DNA of 64,000 nucleotides from Ruegeria aquimaris (GCF_025751555.1 NZ_JAOWLB010000006.1:124001-188000); one strand, 5' to 3'. Shown: positions 54,661-63,726, counted from the stretch's first letter. Made by a program: numbers and translations. Notes: a model not told the origin generated them from the letters alone.

Positions 54661-55260
54661 ATGAGACGCAGACGCATTCGGGATATCCGCAATGACGAGT
54701 TGGTCGCCGCCGCGATCCGGTCGTTGCATCACAGGGGATTCGGGTCGGTCACCATGGCCGAGATCGCGGGCGAGGCCGGGGCATCGGCGGCGTCTATCAA
54801 CTATTACTTCGGGTCCAAGGACCGGCTGATGGAAGAGACCATGCGCCGTCTGCTGTCCATCCTGCACACCGCGCTTCTGGCCCGGCTGGCCGAGGCACGG
54901 ACCCCGCGCGACCGGCTGCTGGCGATTGTCGAGGCCAATTTCGACGACACGCTGTTCACCCCTGCGCAATGTTCGGTCTGGGTGCAGTTCTGGGCCAATG
55001 CGCCCTATACCAGCAGCCTGTCCCGCCTGCACCGGATCAACCGGGCGCGGGTGGCAAGCAACATCCGCCGGGAACTGCGGCAACTGGTGCCGGAACAGGG
55101 TCTGAACCGGGTGCAGACGACGATACAGGCCTATATGGATGGGGTCTGGATCGAAGCGGCGCAGGGGGGCACCGTGCCGGATGCAGCCGCGGCGCGGGCC
55201 GATGCCCGGGCGCTCGCGGAACTGTTGCTGGATCAGAGCCGTCAGTCTTTGGGGTCCTGA
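54661..55260 (+). CDS. TetR-family regulator, BetI-like
   Basis: A 199-residue TetR protein. The HTH spans residues about 10-55 (RNDELVAAAIRSLHHRGFGSVTMAEIAGEAGASAASINYYFGSKDRLMEETMRRLL). The effector domain contains IVEANFDDTLFTPAQCSVWVQFWANAPYTSSLSRLHRINRARVASNIRRELRQLV, which is close to the BetI C-terminal domain. It is divergent from betT-betA and probably represses them in response to choline or betaine aldehyde. It is a second BetI-like regulator besides the betI next to betC. There is no clear ribosome site before the ATG. Confidence 0.9.
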   Translation: MRRRRIRDIRNDELVAAAIRSLHHRGFGSVTMAEIAGEAGASAASINYYFGSKDRLMEETMRRLLSILHTALLARLAEARTPRDRLLAIVEANFDDTLFTPAQCSVWVQFWANAPYTSSLSRLHRINRARVASNIRRELRQLVPEQGLNRVQTTIQAYMDGVWIEAAQGGTVPDAAAARADARALAELLLDQSRQSLGS

Positions 55261-55268
55261 CCCGCCCG

Positions 55269-56042
55269 TCAGACCGGCCGCGCGTCGAAGATGTAACGAT
55301 TGAGAGAGAACATGTAGTCTCCGGCCTCTGCCACGGCTTTCTGATCGTCCTGCCAGCGTCGCCAGTCCTCGTCCGAGAAATCTGCTGCCGCCGCCGTGAT
55401 CGATTCCATGAAACTTGCCGTGAGGTGGGCGTAATTGTCCGGTCCGGGCGTCCAGTTCAGCACAGTCAGGGTTTCGCGCGCCGTGACGGCGAAGCCAGCG
55501 GCTCTCAGGCGCCTAGACAGTGTTCGGGGCAGATAGGCGTCTGCATAGGGCCGGATATAGATGCGCATCGCCTTTGCCATCAGATCAGGATCCCGGGCGT
55601 TCCAGACTAGCGAACCCCAGTCAGTATCCAGAATGACAAGGCGGCCATCCGGGCGCAGCACCCGGCGCATTTCCCGCAACGCAGCCTCGGGATCGGGCAG
55701 GAAACAGAGGAGTTGCGCGGCGGTGACCGCATCAAAGCTGTCGTCATCGAACGGCAATTCACAGGCATCGCCCTGAACGAAACTGCCACCGGGGCACAGC
55801 GCGCGGGCCATCGCGATCATCGGTTCCGCCGCATCGAGACCGGTAACCGATCCCGAGTGTCCAACAATGCCGAGCATGTCCCGTACCATGATCCCATTGC
55901 CCGAGCCGATGTCGAGCACCGCCTCTCCGGGCTTGAGCGCGAGGTGGTCCAGTATGACCCGGCGCTGTGCCTTCATGTCAGGCGTGGCTGCGAGAGCCTC
56001 CTGTTTACGGCTCATTTCCGCGTCGTAGAAGCCCTGGGGCAT
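55269..56042 (-). CDS. SAM-dependent methyltransferase
   Basis: A 257-residue class I methyltransferase. Motif I is AVLDIGSGNGIMVRDML near residue 43, the acidic loop after strand 2 is SVTGLDAAEPMI near 69, and motif II/III is PFDDDSFDAVTAAQLLCFLPDPEAALREMRRVLRPDGRLVILDTDW near 98-143. This is the UbiE/ArsM-like arrangement; substrate unknown. The ATG used has GGGAG in front. It is convergent with the TetR gene (8 bases between stops). It sits among the choline genes, but no function there is evident. Confidence 0.88.
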   Translation of the reverse strand: MPQGFYDAEMSRKQEALAATPDMKAQRRVILDHLALKPGEAVLDIGSGNGIMVRDMLGIVGHSGSVTGLDAAEPMIAMARALCPGGSFVQGDACELPFDDDSFDAVTAAQLLCFLPDPEAALREMRRVLRPDGRLVILDTDWGSLVWNARDPDLMAKAMRIYIRPYADAYLPRTLSRRLRAAGFAVTARETLTVLNWTPGPDNYAHLTASFMESITAAAADFSDEDWRRWQDDQKAVAEAGDYMFSLNRYIFDARPV

Positions 56043-56286
56043 GGCAATCTCCCGCAAATGGCTGGTCAGGGATGAACCCGAGAACACTATCACATCTGCC
56101 GAATTCTGGACAGGTTTGCCCGTGCTTGGCTGCTGGATCGAAGCCGGAGACGGAAGGGAAGACCACCTGTTGCATCAGGGATGATCACGACCCTCTGCAA
56201 AGGATTGCTTTTCCTTTCACTGCCGACTTTGGCTATGCTCGGCAAAGCTCCAGGCTGAGCCGAGAGATCATGGAAGGGGCCGTGTC

Positions 56287-57093
56287 ATGCGCCGCGACGA
56301 ACTGACTGAACGTTTCCGGGCCTTGCACGTTCCCGGTGATCCTCTGGTGATGCCGAACCCGTGGGATATCGGGTCGGCCAAGGTGATGGCCGGTTTGGGC
56401 GCGCGGGCTCTGGCGACGACCTCATCCGGGCACGGGTTTACCTTGGGTCTGGCGGATGGCGGTCAGATTTCGCGCGACATCGCCTTGCAGCACGCGGCCG
56501 ACATCTGCGCCGCAGTCGATGTGCCGGTGAACGGCGATTTCGAGAACGGGTTCGGCGACAGTCCCGAAACCGTGGCCGAGACGGTGCGGCTGGCGGCGGA
56601 GGCGGGACTGGCCGGGGTTTCGATCGAGGATACCATGATGCCGTCCAAGGGGTCTTATTCCTTCGATCTGGCCCTGGCCCGGATCGAGGCGGCGGTGGCC
56701 GCCGCCCGCGCGGCGGGGATCGTGCTGACCGCACGCGCCGATGGCTGGCTGATGCGAAACTATGATCAGGCCGAGGCCTTGCGCCGGTGCGTGGCCTTTG
56801 CCCAAGCGGGTGCGGATGTGATCTATGCCCCGCTTGTCGATGCAGATACCACCCGGGCGCTAGTGGCCACCGGGACGCCGGTCAATCAGCTGGCAGCGGG
56901 GGAAATGCGGGACCTGACGACTGAACAGATGGGCGCGCTGGGGGTTGCCCGAATCTCGATCGGTGGCGGGTTGGCCCGGGTGACGCAGCAGATTCTGCTG
57001 GACGGCACCCGCGCCATGCTGGAGCGCGGCGATTTCACCCTGCTGAAAGGCGCGGCCAGTGTGGCAGAGGTCGAGGCGTTGCTGAACGGGTGA
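56287..57093 (+). CDS. Isocitrate lyase/PEP mutase-family enzyme
   Basis: A 268-residue barrel protein. LVMPNPWDIGSAKVMAGLGARALATTSSGHGFTLGLADG near residues 21-59 is the opening. The metal/substrate Asp-Phe-Glu-Asn lies in VPVNGDFENGFGDSPE near 80, with GVSIEDTM near 111 and VLTARADGWLM near 146. It lacks the KKCGH-type catalytic Cys loop of isocitrate lyase, so it belongs to the oxaloacetate-decarboxylase/PEP-mutase-like branch, cleaving or rearranging a C-C or C-P bond. Substrate unknown. A long 244-base leader separates it from the methyltransferase start. Confidence 0.88.
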   Translation: MRRDELTERFRALHVPGDPLVMPNPWDIGSAKVMAGLGARALATTSSGHGFTLGLADGGQISRDIALQHAADICAAVDVPVNGDFENGFGDSPETVAETVRLAAEAGLAGVSIEDTMMPSKGSYSFDLALARIEAAVAAARAAGIVLTARADGWLMRNYDQAEALRRCVAFAQAGADVIYAPLVDADTTRALVATGTPVNQLAAGEMRDLTTEQMGALGVARISIGGGLARVTQQILLDGTRAMLERGDFTLLKGAASVAEVEALLNG

Positions 57094-57113
57094 GGTCCGG
57101 CAATCCGGGCCAT

Positions 57114-57473
57114 TCAGCGGATGCGATAGACCTTTGACACGATGCGCCAGCTGCCCTCGTGCAACAGCAGCGTGAGGAAATCGTCAAAGCGCATGCCGGC
57201 CCAGTCGTTTTCGACATGGACCACTGCGATATCCCCCTGCACCGAAACAGAACTGATTGCCCAGAACGGATCGGTTTCCGCGTCCGCCGCTTCCTCGCAC
57301 ATGGCGATGAACGCGTCGCGGGAGTTCCAGAGCAGCTCTCCTTCGTAATGGCCCACCTCGCTGGCCTTGTCGAAGAATATCCGCTCCAACGTAGGCCGGT
57401 CGCCCCGGGTCATCGCCATCACGTAGGTTTCGACAAGAGCGGTCAACGCCGCGATGTGTTCTGAAGTGGTCAT
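57114..57473 (-). CDS. NTF2-like (SnoaL/lumazine-binding type) protein
   Basis: A 119-residue cone-fold protein: LVETYVMAMTRGDRPTLERIFFDKASEVGHYEGELLWNSRDAFIAMC is the helical start, and AISSVSVQGDIAVVHVENDWAGMRFDDFLTLLLHEGSWRIVSKVYRIR the curved sheet. It is typical of the nuclear-transport-factor-2-like superfamily with unknown ligand. It is convergent with the PEP-mutase-family gene (20 bases between stops). GGGGGAG precedes the ATG. Confidence 0.9.
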   Translation of the reverse strand: MTTSEHIAALTALVETYVMAMTRGDRPTLERIFFDKASEVGHYEGELLWNSRDAFIAMCEEAADAETDPFWAISSVSVQGDIAVVHVENDWAGMRFDDFLTLLLHEGSWRIVSKVYRIR

Positions 57474-57629
57474 GATCTCCCCCTATTGGCGGCAGAAGTC
57501 TAGCCGATCAGGACCGGAAATGCATGCCCGAAGAGCACCGCCTTGCCTAACGAAGGTCACTTGGCAGGGCATGTAAAGATCGGTGCCACAGCCACTTTGG
57601 CCGTGGCCCTATATTGTTGAGAGTTAAGG

Positions 57630-59138
57630 TTACTCTCCTCTGGGAAAGCGCTGGCTTTCCTCCAGATTGTCCAAGTTCATGTGGTTGCGCATGTAGCGTT
57701 CCGAGGCCTTTTGCAGCGGCTGGTAATCCCAGGGGTAATAGCCGCCCTGACGCAGCGCCTCGTAAACCACCCAGCGGCGGGCCTGGCTGGCGCGCACCTC
57801 GGCATCGAAGCGGTCGAGATCCCAACGGGCCTGGGATTTGGCGCGCAGGCTCTGCACCGTGCCCTGATGGTCCGGGTGATCCGCAAGGTTGGTCAACTCG
57901 TGCGGGTCGGCATCCAGATCGAAAAGCTGGTCGGGGTCGAGCGCGCAGCGGTTGTACTTCCATTTGCCATAGCGCATCGACACGAGCGGCGCATAAGAGG
58001 CCTCGGCGGCGTATTCCATCAGCACCGGCGCCGTGCGCTCGGTGCCGTTGGCCAGCGACACCAGGCTGGTGCCATCGGTCCAGGGCGCGATTTCGGCCAT
58101 GTCGACACCGGCCAGTTCGCCCAGCGTGGGCGTCACGTCGATGGTCGAGACCGGCGTGTCGATGCGCCCCGGGGCCATGCCCGGCGCGGCCACCATCAGC
58201 GGCACTCTGGCGGAGCCTTCGTAGAAGTTCATCTTGAACCATAGCCCGCGCTCGCCCAGCATGTCGCCGTGATCCGAGACAAAGAGGATGATCGCCTCTT
58301 GCCGGGTGGTTTCCAGCACCTCGAGGATCTCTCCTACCTTGTCATCCAGATAGGAGATATTGGCGAAATAGGCGCGGCGTGACTTGCGGATGTCGTCCTC
58401 GGTGATGTCGAAATTGCGCCAGTCATTGGCGTCGAAGATGCGCTTGGCATGCGGGTCGTGGTTGTCGTAGCCCAGATCGCCCACCTCTGGCAGCAGGTGT
58501 TCGCAATCCTCGTAGAGGTCCCAATATTTGCGCCGCGCCACATAGGGGTCATGCGGATGGGTGAACGAGACGGTGACACACCAGGGACGGCCATCCTTGC
58601 CGCGCGCCAGATCGTAGAGCTTGGCCTTGGCGTGATGAGCGACCTCGTCGTCATATTCCATCTGGTTGGTGATCTCGGCCACGCCCGCGCCGGTGACCGA
58701 GCCCATGTTGTGATACCACCAGTCGATGCGCTCGCCCGGTTTGCGATAATCGGGCGTCCAGCCGAAATCGGCCGGGTAGATATCGGTGGTCAACCGCTCC
58801 TCGAACCCGTGTAGCTGGTCGGGGCCGACAAAATGCATCTTGCCCGACAGGCAGGTGTAATAGCCCGCGCGGCGCAGGTGATGGGCATAGGTCGGGATAT
58901 CGCTGCGGAACTCGGCGGCGTTGTCATAGACCCCGGTGCGCGACGGCAACTGGCCGGACATGAAGCTGGCCCGCCCCGGCGCGCAGAGCGGCGAGGCGGT
59001 ATAGGCATTGGCGAAACGGGTCGAGCGCGCCGCGAGCTGTTTCAGATTTGGCGCATGCAGCCAGTCGGCGGGACCGTCGGGAAAGAGGGTGCCGTTGAGC
59101 TGATCCACCATCAGGATCAGAATATTGGGTTGGGTCAT
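57630..59138 (-). CDS. betC: Choline sulfatase
   Basis: A 502-residue cytoplasmic sulfatase without signal peptide. MTQPNILILMVDQLNGTLFPDG gives the first metal site. SPLCAPGRASFMSGQLPSRTGVYDNAAEF carries the formylglycine signature Cys-x-Pro-x-Arg near residue 54, and FVSDHGDMLGERGLWFKMNFYEGSARVPLMVAAPG near 290 the second metal Asp and active-site His/Lys. The C-terminal part (WKYNRCALDPDQLFDLDADPHELTNLADHPDHQGTVQSL) fits the choline-sulfatase tail. It releases choline and sulfate from choline-O-sulfate. Its start overlaps betI by 4 bases. Confidence 0.95.
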   Translation of the reverse strand: MTQPNILILMVDQLNGTLFPDGPADWLHAPNLKQLAARSTRFANAYTASPLCAPGRASFMSGQLPSRTGVYDNAAEFRSDIPTYAHHLRRAGYYTCLSGKMHFVGPDQLHGFEERLTTDIYPADFGWTPDYRKPGERIDWWYHNMGSVTGAGVAEITNQMEYDDEVAHHAKAKLYDLARGKDGRPWCVTVSFTHPHDPYVARRKYWDLYEDCEHLLPEVGDLGYDNHDPHAKRIFDANDWRNFDITEDDIRKSRRAYFANISYLDDKVGEILEVLETTRQEAIILFVSDHGDMLGERGLWFKMNFYEGSARVPLMVAAPGMAPGRIDTPVSTIDVTPTLGELAGVDMAEIAPWTDGTSLVSLANGTERTAPVLMEYAAEASYAPLVSMRYGKWKYNRCALDPDQLFDLDADPHELTNLADHPDHQGTVQSLRAKSQARWDLDRFDAEVRASQARRWVVYEALRQGGYYPWDYQPLQKASERYMRNHMNLDNLEESQRFPRGE

Positions 59139-59707
59139 TTACCGGCCTCTATCAGGGTGTCGAGCACGCGCAGCGCGTGGGTACAGGCGATCTCGGGCGC
59201 TTCGGGCGCATCCAGAGCAGCGTGAATATAGAGCCCGTCGATCAGCGCGCGCATGTCGCGGGCGACATCCAGAGGGTTGGCAACGACCGGGCGCAATGCA
59301 TGGACAAGGTTCGAATAGAGCCTGGCCTGGTAGATGCGCCAGAGCCGCAGTGCATCGGCATTGGTCTGCGACAGCATGTAGAAGGTCATCCAGGCGGCGA
59401 TCACGTCGGGCGTGAAACAGGAATGGGCAAAGCAGGCCCGCACGATGGCATGCGGGCGCCGGTCGGTCGGGCAGTTCCGCAACTCGTCACGCGCCTCGCC
59501 GCCGAATTCCGTCAGGATATGACGCATGGCGGCGAGAAAGATCTGGTCCTTGCCGCCGAAATAGTGATGCGCCAGGGCGCTGGATATCCCCGCCCGCTTG
59601 GCGATCTGGCTGACGGTCACGTCGAGGCTTTTCTGGACGCCAAGCTCGGCGATCGTCGCCTTGACGATGGCGTCGCGCCGGATCGGCTCCATTCCGGTTT
59701 TCGGCAT
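59135..59707 (-). CDS. betI: BetI, TetR-family repressor of choline genes
   Basis: A 190-residue regulator opening MPKTGMEPIRRDAIVKATIAELG, the N-terminus shared by BetI proteins. The HTH is DVTVSQIAKRAGISSALAHHYFGGKDQIFLAAMRHIL (about 28-65), and the BetI-type effector domain has VRACFAHSCFTPDVIAAWMTFYMLSQTNADALRLWRIYQARLYSNLVHALRP. BetI represses bet genes and is released by choline. It is the first gene of the betI-betC unit (overlap ATGA); its putative operator lies 53 bases upstream. Confidence 0.92.
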   Translation of the reverse strand: MPKTGMEPIRRDAIVKATIAELGVQKSLDVTVSQIAKRAGISSALAHHYFGGKDQIFLAAMRHILTEFGGEARDELRNCPTDRRPHAIVRACFAHSCFTPDVIAAWMTFYMLSQTNADALRLWRIYQARLYSNLVHALRPVVANPLDVARDMRALIDGLYIHAALDAPEAPEIACTHALRVLDTLIEAGK

Positions 59708-59759
59708 GCGCCCTCCCTTGCCCCACGACCGCTATTGGGAGGAAGGCTAGGTTTATTAT

Positions 59760-59777
59760 ATTGATCCGTCAATCAAT
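59760..59777. promoter_or_regulatory. BetI-box-like dyad upstream of betI-betC
   Basis: ATTGATCCGTCAATCAAT; read leftward it is ATTGA-TTGACGGA-TCAAT. Followed in that direction by TATAAT-like sequence. The same layout recurs at 11559-11582 in front of the glycine betaine ABC transporter operon. The position fits autorepression of betI-betC. Confidence 0.68.
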
Positions 59778-59842
59778 GAAGGGCCACGTTCCGCGCCGCC
59801 CGATCATGATGCGGACGGCGCGGCCTTGTCCGGGTGCCGCCG

Positions 59843-60808
59843 TTACTCGGCGGCGCGCAATTCGGCGCCTTGCGGCACGACCTCGTATCCGGGCTCTTCG
59901 GGCTCGTCATCGACCATCTCGGCCGGGAAGCCGGGGGCCAGGATCGACAGGCCGGTCGCCTCTTCGAGGCGGCGGATGATATCGTCGGACTGGGCGCGGT
60001 CGCCATAGCGGCGGATGCCGTCATTGAAGATCTCGATCATCAGCGGCGAAATTTCCAGCGGCACGCCGGCGCGGTCGGCGATGGTCTGGAACAGGCCGAT
60101 ATCCTTTTTCACCAGATCCATGGTGAAGTTGATGTCGCGGCTGCCGTTCAGGATCACCTGGCTTTCGGTTTCATGCACGAAGGAGGTGCCGGAACTGATC
60201 TTGATCGCCTCGTAAGTGGTGTTCATGTCCATCCCGGCGGCCTTCATCGTCACCAGCGCCTCGCAACAGGTCAGCAGGTTGGCGGTGGCGAGATAGTTGG
60301 TCATCACCTTGAGCACCGAGGCGGAGCCGAGCGGGCCGGTGTGCAGGATGCGGCGGCCCATGATGGTGAGGAACGGCAGGATGCGTTCAAAGGTGGCGCG
60401 GTCGCAGCCCGCAAAGATCGAGATATTGCCGGTATCGGCCCGGTGGCATCCCCCCGAAACCGGGCAGTCGACGGCGGCGCCGCCGCGCGCGATCACATGC
60501 GCACCGAGGCGCTTTACCTCGGCCTCGTCCGTGGTCGACATTTCGAGCCAGATCTTGCCCTCTTTTACCTCGGGCAGCATTTCGTTCATGACCGAGGCGC
60601 TGGCGGCGGGCGATGGCAGGCAGGTGATCACGGCGTCACAGTCGCGCATCATCTGTGCCGGGCCTGCGGCCGCCTTGGCACCGCGCGACACAAAACCTGC
60701 GACCAGATCGGGATTGAGGTCGTGCACCGTCAGATCGACACCATTGCGCAGGAGCGAGCCCGAGAGCTTGCCGCCCACATTGCCCAATCCGATGAACCCT
60801 ACTTTCAT
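59843..60808 (-). CDS. Beta-hydroxyacid dehydrogenase family (3-hydroxyisobutyrate dehydrogenase-like) oxidoreductase
   Basis: A 321-residue NAD(P)-dependent enzyme. Rossmann loop MKVGFIGLGNVGGKLSGSLLRNG at the N-terminus is followed by the substrate motif DCPVSGGCHRADTGNISIFAG near residue 115 (family signature), then LKVMTNYLATANLLTCCEALV near 165 with the catalytic Lys (in VLKVMTNYL). An acidic C-terminal tail of about 25 residues (DDEPEEPGYEVVPQGAELRAAE) extends beyond the usual end. It oxidises or reduces a beta-hydroxyacid; the substrate is unknown. It is divergent from a LysR gene with a palindrome-rich intergenic region, which suggests control by that regulator. Confidence 0.9.
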   Translation of the reverse strand: MKVGFIGLGNVGGKLSGSLLRNGVDLTVHDLNPDLVAGFVSRGAKAAAGPAQMMRDCDAVITCLPSPAASASVMNEMLPEVKEGKIWLEMSTTDEAEVKRLGAHVIARGGAAVDCPVSGGCHRADTGNISIFAGCDRATFERILPFLTIMGRRILHTGPLGSASVLKVMTNYLATANLLTCCEALVTMKAAGMDMNTTYEAIKISSGTSFVHETESQVILNGSRDINFTMDLVKKDIGLFQTIADRAGVPLEISPLMIEIFNDGIRRYGDRAQSDDIIRRLEEATGLSILAPGFPAEMVDDEPEEPGYEVVPQGAELRAAE

Positions 60809-60948
60809 ATTATCCTCCCAGCGGGGAACACCCCGGATGATTTGTTTCGGGCGCAGTATCGGCTCGGGTATTCACAAAGAGAAACGAATAAAAATATCAA
60901 ATATACCTATAATTTTTTTGTGATAAATGGCCTGAAGCCAGGCGCGTG

Positions 60949-60995
60949 CAAAATTCTGAACAGAATTTTGGTCCAGAAAATTTGTAATTTTCTGG
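60949..60995. promoter_or_regulatory. Tandem palindromes upstream of the LysR gene
   Basis: Two adjacent near-perfect dyads: arms CAAAATTCTG / CAGAATTTTG around AA (60949-60970) and arms CCAGAAAATT / AATTTTCTGG around TGT (60973-60995). The right arm of the first and left arm of the second also form an imperfect dyad. They end 34 bases before the LysR start. This could be a LysR operator set or a structured leader. The rest of the intergenic stretch is AT-rich. Confidence 0.75.
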
Positions 60996-61028
60996 GCGGC
61001 GCGCGAGGGGGCGCTGGAGGGACGAAAG

Positions 61029-61913
61029 ATGGACAGGCTACCAAACCCGACCTGGTTGCGGACGTTCGAGGCCGCCGCCAGACATCTGAACTTCACCGAA
61101 GCCGCGCGAGAGCTTGGATTGACCCAGACCGCCGTTTCGCTGCATATCCGCTCGCTCGAAGCCGATCTGGGCGAGCGGCTGTTCACCCGCTCGGCCCGGC
61201 GTCTGGCGTTGACGGAACTGGGACGGTCCTATGCGCTGACGGTGCGCCGGGCACTGGCCGATATTGCCCTCTCGACAAACAGCCTGTTCGGACCAGCGAC
61301 CCGCCAGACCCTGCGCATTCGCGCGCCGATCTCGACCGCGACCTACTGGATTGCCACGGAACTGCCCGCGTTTGCGGCGGCCTATCCGGATATCCCGGCG
61401 CGGCTGGTGTCGAACATCTGGGGCGACGGACCGGAAAACGAGGATGTCGACCTGGATATCCGCCTGGGTCACGGCGACTGGCCCGGCTTGTTGGCCGAAA
61501 AGCTGTGCGACGAGACCATCGTGCCGATTGGCCGTGCGGATGGTCCGCCGCTGTCGCCCGAGGCGCTGCGCGCCGCGCCGCAGATCCATATCCTGGGCTA
61601 CGAGGACAACTGGGCGCGCTGGTTCGAGGCGCAGGGGCTGCCGCCCGCAGAGCGGACGGCGCTGTTTTCGGTTGATACCACCGTCTCGGCCATTCAACTG
61701 GTGCTGGCCGGGGCGGGCCATGCCACCATCCTGACCCGCTTTGCCCGCAATGCCATCGCGCAGGGCATGCCCTTGCGCCTGGCGGGCGAACCGATTCCTT
61801 TTTCCCAGTCGCATTACCTGATCCGGCCGCCAGGGGCGGCCGCCTCGCCAGCCCGGGCGCAGCTCTTTCTGTCTTGGTTGCGGAGGCGGGTCGGAGCGGA
61901 TGCCGCTGGATGA
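61029..61913 (+). CDS. LysR-family regulator (GcvA-like)
   Basis: A 294-residue LysR protein. MDRLPNPTWLRTFEAAARHLNFTEAARELGLTQTAVSLHIRSLEADLGERLFTRSARRLALTELGRSY is the HTH and linker helix in the GcvA style. The effector domain has LRIRAPISTATYWIATELPAFAAAYPDIPARLVSNIW and DVDLDIRLGHGDWPGLLAEKLCDETIVPIG. It is divergent from the beta-hydroxyacid dehydrogenase, its probable target. GGAGG lies before the ATG. Confidence 0.92.
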   Translation: MDRLPNPTWLRTFEAAARHLNFTEAARELGLTQTAVSLHIRSLEADLGERLFTRSARRLALTELGRSYALTVRRALADIALSTNSLFGPATRQTLRIRAPISTATYWIATELPAFAAAYPDIPARLVSNIWGDGPENEDVDLDIRLGHGDWPGLLAEKLCDETIVPIGRADGPPLSPEALRAAPQIHILGYEDNWARWFEAQGLPPAERTALFSVDTTVSAIQLVLAGAGHATILTRFARNAIAQGMPLRLAGEPIPFSQSHYLIRPPGAAASPARAQLFLSWLRRRVGADAAG

Positions 61914-62000
61914 TCCCCAGCGGTCGCTTTTCTGCAAAGCCCCGTGTCCCCCGGTCCGGCGTGCTTGACAAGTCCCCCGCGCTTGCCGCATGTGCCTGCT

Positions 62001-62191
62001 GTTGGTGTCCGGGAAACCGGATGAAAAGGGAATGTGCCAGCGGACCGGCGAAAGGCCGGGCGTCAAGCGCAGCCGCCCCCGCGACCGTGACCGGAGAGGG
62101 TGCCCAAGCCACTGGCCGATTGGCCGGGAAGGCGGGACGCCCGACAGGGCAAGACCCTGACATCCGCAAGCCGGGAGACCTGCCAACACCC
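62001..62191 (+). ncRNA. Cobalamin riboswitch
   Basis: The conserved core elements follow in order: GTTGGTGTCC at the left side of P1/P2, GAAAAGGGAATGTGCC, the B12-box region AGCCGCCCCCGCGACCGTGA, GCCACTGG, GGGAAGGCGG, then GCAAGCCGGGAGACCTGCC and ACACC closing P1. It sits about 100 bases before a DUF1636 gene, cobW and cobN. Binding of adenosylcobalamin would turn down translation or transcription of these genes when B12 is plentiful. Confidence 0.93.
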
Positions 62192-62292
62192 GAAGACAAG
62201 ACCGGACGGGGTGTTCCGGTGTCGGGTCCATGTCCGAGAGCGTGGCCCGCGCAAGCCCCGTCCCCCGCACCAGACGAGGGGGGGTGAGAGAC

Positions 62293-62667
62293 ATGACCGA
62301 AGCTGCACCAGTCGAACTGCTGGTCTGCACCACATGCCGCCGCGGAGTGCAGGTCGAGGACGATGCCCAGCGCCCCGGTGCCCTGTTGCATCGCGCGCTG
62401 AGCGCCGCCGAACTGCCCGAAGGGGTCACCGTGAGGCCGGTAGAATGCCTGTCCAATTGCGATCAGGGTTGCTCGATCGTGTTGCGCGGCGGACCGACGC
62501 GCTGGACCTTTGTCTATGAGAACCTCGATGAGTCCAACGATGTTGCCACCATCGTCGAGGGTGTCACCAAATATCACGCCACCGCCGACGGGCTGGTCCC
62601 CTGGCGCGAGCGTCCCCCCCATTTCCGCAAGAACTGCGCCGCGCGCATCCCCCCGATCGGAGCCTGA
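62293..62667 (+). CDS. DUF1636 protein (thioredoxin-like ferredoxin type)
   Basis: A 124-residue protein. ELLVCTTCRRG near residue 8 and PVECLSNCDQGCSIVLRGG near 48 supply four or five Cys in the pattern of [2Fe-2S] thioredoxin-like ferredoxins; WTFVYENLDESNDVATIVEGVTKYHATADGLVPWRERP follows. Such DUF1636 genes are usually next to cobW/cobN in alphaproteobacteria, and may supply electrons or a metal. It starts the riboswitch-controlled transcript; the ATG was chosen for GAGAG and the match to homologues. Confidence 0.88.
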   Translation: MTEAAPVELLVCTTCRRGVQVEDDAQRPGALLHRALSAAELPEGVTVRPVECLSNCDQGCSIVLRGGPTRWTFVYENLDESNDVATIVEGVTKYHATADGLVPWRERPPHFRKNCAARIPPIGA

Positions 62668-62670
62668 GCC

Positions 62671-63726
62671 ATGAGCACCCTTGAAAAACTTCCCGTTACC
62701 GTGATCACCGGCTTTCTCGGCGCGGGCAAGACCACGCTGATCCGCCACCTGATGCAGAACCCGCAAGGCAAGCGGCTGGCCGTGGTGGTCAACGAGTTTG
62801 GCGATGTGGGCGTCGATGGCGAGATCCTGAAAAGCTGCGCAATCCCGGAATGCCCGGCGGAAAACATCATGGAACTGGCCAACGGCTGCATCTGCTGCAC
62901 CGTGGCCGATGATTTCATTCCCACCATCGAGGCGCTGATGGCGTTGGAGCCGCGACCCGATCACATCCTGATCGAGACCTCGGGCCTGGCGCTGCCGAAG
63001 CCGCTGCTCAAGGCGTTCGACTGGCCCGATATCCGCTCGAAAATCACCGTGGACGGTGTGATCGCACTGGCCGATGCCGAGGCGGTGGCGGCGGGCCGCT
63101 TCGCGCCCAATGTGGCGGCGGTGGATGCCCAGCGCCTGGCGGATGACTCGATCGACCATGAAACGCCTCTGTCCGAGGTGTTCGAGGATCAGATCAGCTG
63201 CGCTGACATCATCCTGCTGACCAAGCCGGATCTGGCAGGCCCCGAGGGCGTGGCCCGCGCGCGCGAGGTGATCGCCGCCGAGGCCCCCCGCCCGCTGCCG
63301 GTGGTCGAGGTGGCCGAGGGTGCCGTGGATGTTCGGGTGATCCTGGGCCTTGGCGCTGCCGCCGAGGACGACATGGACGCCCGCCCCAGCCATCACGACG
63401 GCCATGACGATCACGAGCATGACGATTTCGAAAGCATCGTGGTGGAACTGCCCGAGCAAACCGACCCGGCAGAGCTGGTTGCGCGGATAGAGCGGCTGGC
63501 CAACGAGTTGAACATCCTGCGCGTCAAGGGCTATGCCGCCGTAGCGGGCAAGCCCATGCGCCTGCTGGTACAAGCCGTGGGCGCACGGGTGCGCCACCAG
63601 TATGACCGCCCGTGGCAACCCGGAGAGGAGCGCCGCTCGCGCATGGTGGTGATCGCCGAACATCACGACATCGACGAGGCCGCGATCCGCTCGATACTGA
63701 CCGGTATCGAAGAGCCTGCGGAGTAA
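62671..63726 (+). CDS. cobW: CobW, cobalamin biosynthesis GTPase
   Basis: A 351-residue COG0523 G3E GTPase. The P-loop is TGFLGAGKTTLIRHL near residue 12, and the metal motif is LANGCICCTVADDF near 69 (Cys-x-Cys-Cys). LIETSGLALPKPLLKAFDWP follows, then LLTKPDLAGPEGV as the guanine-specificity motif (here TKPD). A His/Asp-rich stretch, PSHHDGHDDHEHDDFE near 232-247, lies in the linker, and a C-terminal CobW_C domain completes it. It is thought to deliver cobalt in the aerobic pathway at the CobNST step. Starts 3 bases after the previous stop. Confidence 0.95.
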   Translation: MSTLEKLPVTVITGFLGAGKTTLIRHLMQNPQGKRLAVVVNEFGDVGVDGEILKSCAIPECPAENIMELANGCICCTVADDFIPTIEALMALEPRPDHILIETSGLALPKPLLKAFDWPDIRSKITVDGVIALADAEAVAAGRFAPNVAAVDAQRLADDSIDHETPLSEVFEDQISCADIILLTKPDLAGPEGVARAREVIAAEAPRPLPVVEVAEGAVDVRVILGLGAAAEDDMDARPSHHDGHDDHEHDDFESIVVELPEQTDPAELVARIERLANELNILRVKGYAAVAGKPMRLLVQAVGARVRHQYDRPWQPGEERRSRMVVIAEHHDIDEAAIRSILTGIEEPAE

